Source: Candidatus Ozemobacteraceae bacterium (GTDB lineage: Bacteria; Muiribacteriota; Ozemobacteria; Ozemobacterales; Ozemobacteraceae). Taken from it: a DNA stretch of 64,000 nucleotides. A program made the position numbers and the translations under genes. Positions 34,653 through 42,700 of the stretch are shown here, piece by piece. Position 1 is the first letter of the stretch. Every line of letters begins with the position of its first letter. Under the pieces are notes generated by a model. That model saw nothing but the letters and a program-made list of their open reading frames with translations, did no database searches and was not told the origin of the DNA. The stretch covers positions 101,164 through 165,163 of the forward strand of contig DAOSOK010000007.1 of assembly GCA_035373905.1 (NCBI GenBank), in the 5' to 3' direction.

Positions 34653-35285
34653 ATGGCACCACAATCAAAAGACATCAACATCAACCAGACGGTGACCTTC
34701 GCCGTCGGCCAGATTCCCGATCTGCTCAAGAAAATCGAGCGATTTTACGGCGTTCCCCTGTCGCTTCGGTCGAACACGGGCGAGGTGGTCGTCAAGACGG
34801 ATTACTTCAACGGCCCGTGCAGCATCATCCGGGGCTCGGAGCGCGGTCGCCAGCGGTGCAAACGTTCGTATAAGAACGTCGAGGACAGGCTGTTCAGGCG
34901 CAAGGTGCCGTTCGTCAACATCTGCTACGCCGGCTTCCTGGTCTTCGCCATTCCGCTCGAGTTCCGCGGCGAGATGGTCGGAACGCTTTTGGGAAGCCAG
35001 CTTCTGCCCATGGACATGCGAACTCGGGAAGACCTCGCGATGAACTTCGAGCACACCCTCCTGGCCCTCGGAATCAAGGAACTTGATGGGTTCTACCGAA
35101 GTTTCGATCGCGTCCGTACCATCCGCCCGGATTTCGAGCGGGTCTCCCTGCTGAACTTCCTGGACACGGTCGGCAAGCATTTCATCTCGATGGCGTTCGC
35201 GGGGAAGACCTGGGAGGAAGCGCGCAGAGAGCTTCGTCGGGAAATTCCAGGTCCGTTCCGGGATTACGACCTGGACCACATCTGA
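34653..35285 (+). CDS. Stand-alone PocR-type sensory domain protein
   Basis: 210 residues. Nearly the whole protein is a PocR ligand-binding domain: a conserved Cys in FNGPCSIIRGSERGRQRCKR, then FVNICYAGFLVFAIPLEFRG and VGTLLGSQLLPMDM. The three cysteines are those usual in this domain, which in other proteins senses hydrocarbon derivatives, ethanolamine/propanediol-type compounds or metals. There is no HTH, kinase or GGDEF output domain attached. Its stop overlaps the amidohydrolase start by one base, so it may regulate or assist that enzyme. Confidence 0.85.
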   Translation: MAPQSKDININQTVTFAVGQIPDLLKKIERFYGVPLSLRSNTGEVVVKTDYFNGPCSIIRGSERGRQRCKRSYKNVEDRLFRRKVPFVNICYAGFLVFAIPLEFRGEMVGTLLGSQLLPMDMRTREDLAMNFEHTLLALGIKELDGFYRSFDRVRTIRPDFERVSLLNFLDTVGKHFISMAFAGKTWEEARRELRREIPGPFRDYDLDHI

Positions 35286-36520
35286 TGTATACGCTTCTCG
35301 ACAACTGCCGGCTCCTGATGCCGGATGAGACGATCGCCCCCGGGCGGCTCGTTCTGTATCAGGACACGATCGCGGCGGTGCTGCCGGCCGACGGAACGTT
35401 CGACAAACCGATCGAGACGACGGTCGACCTCGGCAACCGCCTCGTGTTTCCGGCGTTGATCAACGCGCACGACCATCTCTACGACACGTTCTGGCCCGCA
35501 TTCGGCGACCGGCCGTACGCGAACTGGCTCGAGTGGGAGCGCGCGTTCCAGGCGTCGGACATCTATCGCGACCGCCAGTCGCTTTCGATCACCGATCTGT
35601 ACGGTCTCGGCATGTTCAAGAACGTGCTTTCGGGCGTCGGGCTGATCGTCGACCATTTTCCCCACGAGGTGAACGCGACCTACACGGGCCGCGGCCTGGT
35701 CAGCCTTCTCGAGCATTATTACCTCGCCCATTCGGCGTCGCCGGATGCGCCGGCGTGGGGTCAGGGTCCATCGGAGGAGATCCGCCTCTCCCGCGGGATC
35801 CTGCCGTTCATCACCCACTGCTGCGAGGGAAGCGGCGCGGACGTCCACGAGGAGCTCGAATCGCTGAAACGCCTCGGGGCGCTTGGCCCGAACACGATCC
35901 TCGTGAACGGCATCGGTTTCTCGGATGCCGATCTCGAACTTGTCGCGTCCTGCAAATCATCTCTCGTCTTCTGCCCCGGATCCCTTCAGAACAGGTTCGG
36001 CGTCATTCCGCCCGTGATGAAGGCTCTCGATCTCGGCATCGAGATCGCCGTCGGCACGGACGGCGCCGTGAGCGGCTCGGTCAATCTGCTCGAGGACCTC
36101 CGTCTCCTGCGGAAATGGTCTGACGAGCGGTTCGGCGGCCGCCTCAAGCCGAAGGACCTCGTGCGGATGGTGACGCAGATCCCCGCGAAACTCTTCCGGG
36201 TCGACAAGAAATACGGCAGCATCGCGGCCGGCAAAACCGCGAACCTGCTCGTGTTTGATGATTCGAAGGAAGATCCGTTCGAAAGCTTCCTGGCTCTCCA
36301 GCCGGGAGATATATCCATGGTTATACATAATGGGGCGCTCGTCTATGGCGAGGAGGCGATGCGCCGGGCCTGCATGATCGATTTTTCGAACTTTTCCGAG
36401 GTGACGGTCGAGGGGCGGCCCAAGCTGCTCTACGGCCGGCCGCTCAACATTCTCGAACGCGTCGAAGCGAAGCTCGGCTCCGCCCGGGTGTTCCCATTTC
36501 TTCCGATTACCGCACCGTGA
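35285..36520 (+). CDS. Amidohydrolase-superfamily enzyme (chlorohydrolase/SsnA-like)
   Basis: 411 residues. Metal-dependent TIM-barrel hydrolase: INAHDHLYDTF carries the HxH pair, ITHCCEGSGADVHEEL another His, and EIAVGTDGAVSGSVNLLED the final Asp. At the strand-6 position where most relatives have His (VHGxxLSD), this protein reads LVNGIGFSD, so a ligand is changed to Asn. IAAGKTANLLVFD near the end closes the small beta-domain. Likely a deaminase or amide/guanidine hydrolase; the substrate is unknown and the changed ligand lowers certainty. Confidence 0.85.
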   Translation: MYTLLDNCRLLMPDETIAPGRLVLYQDTIAAVLPADGTFDKPIETTVDLGNRLVFPALINAHDHLYDTFWPAFGDRPYANWLEWERAFQASDIYRDRQSLSITDLYGLGMFKNVLSGVGLIVDHFPHEVNATYTGRGLVSLLEHYYLAHSASPDAPAWGQGPSEEIRLSRGILPFITHCCEGSGADVHEELESLKRLGALGPNTILVNGIGFSDADLELVASCKSSLVFCPGSLQNRFGVIPPVMKALDLGIEIAVGTDGAVSGSVNLLEDLRLLRKWSDERFGGRLKPKDLVRMVTQIPAKLFRVDKKYGSIAAGKTANLLVFDDSKEDPFESFLALQPGDISMVIHNGALVYGEEAMRRACMIDFSNFSEVTVEGRPKLLYGRPLNILERVEAKLGSARVFPFLPITAP

Positions 36521-36524
36521 GAAC

Positions 36525-39098
36525 ATGAACGAACACAGCACCGCAGGCCACGCCCCCGGGTTCCGCTGGGAACCCTTTCACACGCGCACCCTTCCGAACG
36601 GCCTGACGGTCCTCGTTCGCGAGCACCGTACCGCCCCGCTGTTCGTTTCCGACATTTGGGTCAGGGCGGGCAGCCGGCACGAGGTGCCCGAGACGAGCGG
36701 GATCGCGCACTTTCTCGAGCACACCCTGTTCAAGGGAACGCCGACCCGCGGCGTCGGCGCGATCGCACGCGAGATCGAGAGCTTCGGCGGCCGCACCAAC
36801 GCGGGAACGTCGCTCGATTATACCCACTACTATATCAGCGGCGAGAAACTTCATCTCGACAAGGCGCTCGAGATTCACGCCGACGTGATCCGGCGCTCGG
36901 TCCTCGACCCGGCGGCGGTCGACGCCGAGCGGTCGGTGATCGTCGAGGAGATCAAACGCTCCGCCGACAATCCGCATCGCGTCCTCTGGGACGCGATGAT
37001 GGCGGAACTGTACCCCGGTCATCCGTATGGTAGGCAGATCCTCGGGCCTCGCGAGAATATAGCTGGCGGTATAAGTCGAGACATGCTGGCTGGCTTCTTC
37101 CATACCTGGTATGTGCCCGCCAACCTGTTCATCCTCGTCGCCGGAGATGTCGACGTCGATGCGGTGATGAAGCGGATCGAGGAACTGTACGGCGACTGGA
37201 CGGCCCCCGCGCCGACCCAGCCCCTCACCCCCCTGCCTCCCCGGCCGGCCGCGGGAACGGCGATCCGCCGGGCCCTCGACGTGAAGCGCGGCTACATGCA
37301 GTCGGCATGGCGGACGGTGTCGCAGGCGAACCGCGAGGACGCGGCAGGTCTCGAACTGCTCGGCGTCCTGCTCGGCCAGGGCCGCAGCAGCAGGCTCGCC
37401 GCGACCCTGAAGGAGAAACGGGGCATCGTCACCTCGATCTCGTCGGGGCAGCTTTCCCTCGGCGAAGACGGCATTTTCCTCGTTCGGGCGGAGTTCGATC
37501 CGACCGACGAGTTTTCGGTGCGCGAGGGCATCGCCGCCGAGATCGCCCGTCTACGCCGCGAACCGGCATCGGCCGAAGAAGTCACCAAGGCGATGGATTT
37601 CCTTGAAACGCTGTACATGCGCGGCGCCGAGACGAACGAAGGCCAGACCGACATTCTCGGGAATGCATTGATTCATGATGCGCTCGAGCACGAGTGCGCC
37701 TATCTCCAGCGGCTCCGCGCCTTCACCCCCGAGCGCCTGATGCAGCTCGCCGGGCGGTATCTCGCCGGTGAGGCCGACGTCACGACGCTCGCGGGCCCGA
37801 AGACGCGCTCGAAGCCCTTCCAAGCGTCACCGCAACCAGTCGGCGCGGAGCAGGACGACGTATCGACCTGGAGGCTGGAAAACGGACTGCGCGTCATCCA
37901 TCGCAGACTCGCGGGCATCGGTCTCGTCGGGGCGACCCTGACGGCCGAAGCCGGCATCAGGCACGAACCGCCGACGGCCGGCGGCCTCGCCAACCTCATG
38001 TCCGAGATGCTGCTGAAGGGCACCCAGCGCCGCGACGGCCAGCTCATCCTGTGGGACCTGGAAGCCCTCGGCGCCGATCTCGATCCCTCCGCCGACCCCG
38101 ACATGATGCGCCTCAGCCTGAGCGCGCCGGCGCGCACATTCCCGCAGGCCCTCGCCATCATGGCCGAGACGGCCAAGCTCCCGACGTTCCCGGCCGACGC
38201 ATTCGAAACCGAGCGCCGAAAGGTCCTTGGACGGCTCAAGGCCGTCGACGACGACATGTTCGAGAACACCTGGCGCCTCTTCCAGGCCAATCTGTTCGGG
38301 AAGCACCCGTACGGCCGCTACTCCCTCGGGACGCGCGAGTCGGTGCAGGCGCTCACGCCGGAGCTCGCGGCGAAGTTCCACGCGTCGACCTTCCGGGCCG
38401 ACGGCATGGTCTTATCTATCATTGGTGATATAGAATCAACCGAAGCCCTCCGCCTCGGCGGCGACTTTTTCGGCGACGCCTTCGCTCAGACCGGTTCTTC
38501 CGCGCAACAGGCCGGCCCCATCCCCGTCGAACCCCCGCATGCGTCGAAACGCGCCGAGGAGTTCCGCGACCGCCAGCAGGCGATGGTGTGCCTCGGCTGG
38601 CTCGGCCCCCGGTTCGATCATCCCGACTACCCCGCCATGAAGGTTCTCAACGCCATTCTCGGCGGCGGCATGTCGGCGCGCCTGTTCCGCAAGGTCCGCA
38701 ACGAAGCCTCCCTGGCCTACGCCGTCCACTCCCTTTTCCCGACCCGCATGGACGGCGCCCCCCTGTGCGCCGTCATCGGCACCGACCCATCGGCCGTCGA
38801 CCGGGTCATCGAGATGGTCTCGGCCGAAATCGCCGACCTTGCATCGAAGGGCCCCGAAGCCTCCGAACTCGATCGCGCCACGGCCTTCGTCACCGGCCAG
38901 TTCGCCCTCGACCTCGCCGCCTGCCTCCGCCAGTCGCATTTCTACGCCTGGTTCGAAGCCCTCGGCGCCGGCTACCGTTTCCTGAAAACCTACCCCGACG
39001 CCGTCCGCCGCGTCACCGCCGCCGACGTCCAGCGCGCCGCCGCCACCTGGCTCCACCCAGACCGCTCCGTCATCGCCGTCACCCGTCCCCAAAAATGA
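36525..39098 (+). CDS. M16-family zinc metalloprotease, two-domain
   Basis: 857 residues, 4 bases after the amidohydrolase stop. The first half has the inverted zinc motif HFLEH (His62, Glu65, His66) and the downstream RSVIVEEIKR glutamate. The second half is a second M16 pair without the motif (GGLANLMSEMLLKGT) but with the conserved C-terminal ILGGGMSARLFRKVRNEASL. This fused form resembles processing peptidase/pitrilysin-type enzymes that cut peptides. No signal peptide is visible. Two AT-rich codon patches lie inside (37056-37076, 38411-38440). The last 300 bases use unusually C-rich wobble codons. Confidence 0.9.
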   Translation: MNEHSTAGHAPGFRWEPFHTRTLPNGLTVLVREHRTAPLFVSDIWVRAGSRHEVPETSGIAHFLEHTLFKGTPTRGVGAIAREIESFGGRTNAGTSLDYTHYYISGEKLHLDKALEIHADVIRRSVLDPAAVDAERSVIVEEIKRSADNPHRVLWDAMMAELYPGHPYGRQILGPRENIAGGISRDMLAGFFHTWYVPANLFILVAGDVDVDAVMKRIEELYGDWTAPAPTQPLTPLPPRPAAGTAIRRALDVKRGYMQSAWRTVSQANREDAAGLELLGVLLGQGRSSRLAATLKEKRGIVTSISSGQLSLGEDGIFLVRAEFDPTDEFSVREGIAAEIARLRREPASAEEVTKAMDFLETLYMRGAETNEGQTDILGNALIHDALEHECAYLQRLRAFTPERLMQLAGRYLAGEADVTTLAGPKTRSKPFQASPQPVGAEQDDVSTWRLENGLRVIHRRLAGIGLVGATLTAEAGIRHEPPTAGGLANLMSEMLLKGTQRRDGQLILWDLEALGADLDPSADPDMMRLSLSAPARTFPQALAIMAETAKLPTFPADAFETERRKVLGRLKAVDDDMFENTWRLFQANLFGKHPYGRYSLGTRESVQALTPELAAKFHASTFRADGMVLSIIGDIESTEALRLGGDFFGDAFAQTGSSAQQAGPIPVEPPHASKRAEEFRDRQQAMVCLGWLGPRFDHPDYPAMKVLNAILGGGMSARLFRKVRNEASLAYAVHSLFPTRMDGAPLCAVIGTDPSAVDRVIEMVSAEIADLASKGPEASELDRATAFVTGQFALDLAACLRQSHFYAWFEALGAGYRFLKTYPDAVRRVTAADVQRAAATWLHPDRSVIAVTRPQK

Positions 39099-39193
39099 TT
39101 CGGCCTCCACTGTCGGCCAACCCGGGCGGATCACGATCCGACTCTACGCCACAGAGTTTTGCATGTGTCACTGAAATCCAATTTCACCTTCCG

Positions 39194-39220
39194 GTTCGTG
39201 CTGACCCTGTCGAAGCACGA
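39194..39220. repeat. Fragment of dispersed palindromic repeat
   Basis: GGTTCGTGCTGACCCTGTCG… matches one arm of the repeat family; the second arm is not recognisable. Confidence 0.4.
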
Positions 39221-39261
39221 TGTGAACCTGACTGTGCCCGCCCCTGCAGTTCCAATCGATA

Positions 39262-39290
39262 TTGATTTTTTTCCCGTCCCGTGATATCTT
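39262..39290 (+). promoter_or_regulatory. Promoter of the tRNA gene
   Basis: TTGATT (39262-39267), 17-base spacer, TATCTT (39285-39290); the tRNA starts 11 bases later. Confidence 0.6.
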
Positions 39291-39300
39291 TATCTCATAA

Positions 39301-39372
39301 GGGCAGTTGGCTCAGTGGAAGAGCATCGCCTTCACACGGCGGGGGTCACAGGTTCAAATCCTGTACTGCCCA
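39301..39372 (+). tRNA. tRNA-Val (anticodon CAC)
   Basis: Full cloverleaf by eye: acceptor GGGCAGT/ACTGCCC, D-arm GCTC/GAGC, anticodon stem TCGCC/GGCGG with loop TTCACAC (CAC reads GUG), T-arm ACAGG-TTCAAAT-CCTGT, discriminator A. CCA is not encoded. The defence-type island begins 340 bases downstream, so this may be its attachment site. Confidence 0.93.
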
Positions 39373-39712
39373 CTCCCGAACCCCGAAACCAGACATGGTT
39401 CCGGGGTTTTTCATTTTCGCATGGGGGTGAAAATGGGGGTTATTTTTCAGAAATCCCGTAACAATGCGGGTTTCACCATCTGCCAGCCAGGCTGAATCAC
39501 TCCCCAAGCTGATTTCCCCTCCCCTCAGAGAGCCTCACCCCACTCGCCGTCGTGAAAGACAATCCTCCGGAACGACATGTGCGATCTCACTCGGGACAGC
39601 ATCCTCACGAAACGGATCGTCGGCCTGCCGGAAATTCCGTTGTCTCGGCATCCACATCGGTGTAGCATGGTATTCGAAATAATACATGCCGTTACTCAAT
39701 GGGGGGCCGTGA
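39373..39712. other. tRNA-island junction, no clear gene
   Basis: Holds the tRNA terminator and then about 290 bases without a clear gene. A minus-strand frame of 50 residues (39535-39687, starts MYYFEYHATPMWMPRQ) has coding-like codons but no ribosome site; it could be a remnant. No integrase or direct repeat of the tRNA 3' end is seen in the window. Confidence 0.45.
39381..39415 (+). terminator. Terminator after tRNA-Val
   Basis: CCCCGAAACCA (39381-39391) pairs with TGGTTCCGGGG with one mismatch, followed by TTTTTC. Confidence 0.8.
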
Positions 39713-42700
39713 ATGGATGTCTTCCAGTTCCGCGACAGGCTTGTTGAGGATTATCGCCGCTTTTCGACCAGCTTCACGAAGATCATGGCGCCGGATATCC
39801 GGTCGTTCGTCGAGCAGACCTACGACGCCGGGCGCTTCTGGCCGGCACCTCTGATTCAGCTGAATCCGAACTTCGTGAGGGCCGGCTCCGTCGAGGACCT
39901 CGTCAACCAGGGCCGACTGCACCCCCAATGCAATAGCCTTTTCCGTCGGGACAAGGACACGTTCCCGGGCGGCAAAACCCTGTATCTGCACAAGCACCAG
40001 GAAGAAGCGATCGCCATCGCCTCGCGCGGTGAAAGTTACGTGCTGACAACCGGCACCGGCTCCGGCAAATCGCTCAGTTACTTCATTCCCATCGTCAATC
40101 ACGTCCTCCATACCAAAACCGGCCATGGCCCAGGCAAGCAGATCACAGCGATCGTCGTCTATCCGATGAACGCTCTCTGCAACAGTCAGCTCGAAGAACT
40201 CGAACGCTTCCTCGGCAAGAACGGCCCCGTCACCTTCGCCCGCTATACCGGCCAGGAAAACGAACAGGACCGTGAGCGCCTCGCCGACAATCCCCCAGAC
40301 ATCCTCCTCACGAACTACATGATGCTCGAACTCATCCTGACCCGGCAGCAGCATCCGGACCTCGCGATCGTGAAGGCGGCGCAGGGCCTCAGATTCCTCG
40401 TCCTCGACGAACTGCATACCTATCGGGGACGTCAGGGCGCCGACGTCGCCATGCTGGTTCGGCGCGTCCGCGAATCTCTGAACCCGGACCTCCTCTGCGT
40501 CGGCACCTCCGCCACCATGGTCAGCGATGGAGACGCCGCTGCCCGCCGCAAAGTCGTGGCCGGTGTCGCCGGACTGCTGTTCGGGGCACCGGTAAAGCCC
40601 GAGAACGTTGTCACCGAAACCCTGTTCCGCATGACGCCCGAATCGACGCAGATCGATGCGGCAACTCTCTCGCGGGTCATCCAAGAGGGAGTCCCGACAG
40701 AAGCAACATTCACCTCCCTCCGCAATCACCCCATGTCAGCATGGATCGAGCTCGAACTTGGCCTCCAGCTTGAGGAGGGGAAGTGGGTCCGCAGGGCGCC
40801 CATCAGCATCAAAACAGCCTCGGAACGATTGAGCCAGACGTGCGGCATTCCGACAGAAACCTGCGCCGCGTATCTGTCAGACTACCTGATGCTCTGCTAC
40901 AAGACCCGCGACGAAGACGGGCGAAGCCTCTTTGCCTTCCGCCTGCATCAATTTTTCTCCGGCGCTGGAACGGTGTTTTCAACGCTCGATGAGCCCCGGA
41001 AACGGTATCTCACCGTAGAGGCACAGCAGTTCAAGCCGGGCGACCGCGCTCGCACGCTGTTCGGCCTGTGCTTCTGCCGCGAATGCGGCCAGGAGTACAT
41101 GCCGGTCTGGGCCGCTCTCGAAGGCAAAACCCCCGTATCCTTCACGCCGCGAGAACTCGGGGAAAAAACCCGCGAAGACGCCGATGACGACAAGCTCACC
41201 TTCGGTTTTTTCATGCCCGATCCCGAAGGCCGCTTCCTCGCAAACGATTTCGAGGCCGTCTACCCGGAAGAATGGATCGAAAGCCATCGTGAAGAATATC
41301 GCCTCAAATCAGGCTACAGAAAATACGCTCCCGTCCGGGTGACCGTAGCTCCTGACGGGCGTGTCGATGCCGCCGGCCTCCCGGGCTGGTTCATTCCAAA
41401 AGGCTTCAAATTCTGCCTCAATCCCGACTGTCGCATGACCTACGACTCGTCCACCCGCTCGGATATCTCGAAACTTTCGACCCTGAGCAGTGAGGGCCGC
41501 AGCTCGGCAACGACCATGCTGACCCTGTCGGGCCTGCGATATCTCCTCGAAGAGGCGGAAGGTCTCGACGACAAGGCGAAGAAGCTGCTCGGTTTCACGG
41601 ATAACCGCCAGGATGCCTCCCTCCAGGCGGGTCATTTCAATGACTTCGTCCAGATCCTTCTTCTTCGCAGCGCCCTGCTGGCGGCAATCCTGGACCATCC
41701 CGACCATACCCTTCGCGACGACATCCTGACCCAGCAGGTCTTCGCCCATCTTCACCTTGCCCCGGAAGACTTCCTAGCCAACGCCGATGCCCGCGGGAAC
41801 AGGCTCGAACAGACCCGACGAACACTGCGCGACGTTCTCGGCTACCGGCTCTATTTCGATCTCAAGCGGGGCTGGCGCCTCATGAATCCAAATCTCGAAC
41901 AGATCGGCCTGCTCGGCATCCGATATCAGGGCATCGATGAGTGCGCCGCCGACGAGGAATCCTGGGCTGCGACTCATCCGTTGCTCGCATCCGCGACGCC
42001 GGCCACGAGAAAGGAAATCTGCCGCACGCTTCTCGATACCATGCGACGCGGCCTCTGCATCAAGACCATCTATCTTGACAACCAGCACCAGGAGCAGATC
42101 CGCAACCGATCCTTCGCGGACCTCAGGGAACCATGGGGTCTCGCGCCTGACGAACGCATGTTCTGCTCGGCGGTCATGGTTCCGACCTCCTCGCCAGCGA
42201 GACTGCGCGATCGCGTCCCGACGGTGTATGTCTCGCTCCGGTCGCGGTTTGGCAAGTTTTTGAAGTTACGCTCGTCGTGGGGTGAAAACCGGTGTGAATG
42301 GCCGAAAAAGTTTGACGAAACGGTCTACACCGAGATCATGAGCGGCCTTCTCCGGACCATGACGAATCACGGATTGGTCCAGAATATCGAGCTCGACGGC
42401 CGCATCGGTTACCAGGTCGACTCCGGCATCATCGAATGGACCATCGGCGATCCGGCAACGGTTTCGGAAGCCACGGCGACCAAAACCAACGTGTTCTTCC
42501 GGACCCTGTATCAGAACGTTGCAAGCGCTCTGACCGGCAAGCACCAGACGCTTCATCAGCTTCGTGCTGCCGAACATACGGCCCAGGTCGATGCCGAGGC
42601 TCGCCAGAAGCGTGAAACGGCCTTCCGCGAAGCCGAGCTGCCGCTCCTTTTCTGCTCTCCGACCATGGAACTCGGCGTCGATATCGCCACCCTCAACACC

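Noticed and set aside
39307..39495. A 62-codon frame starting within the tRNA
   Set aside because: It overlaps tRNA-Val and its terminator; no ribosome site.
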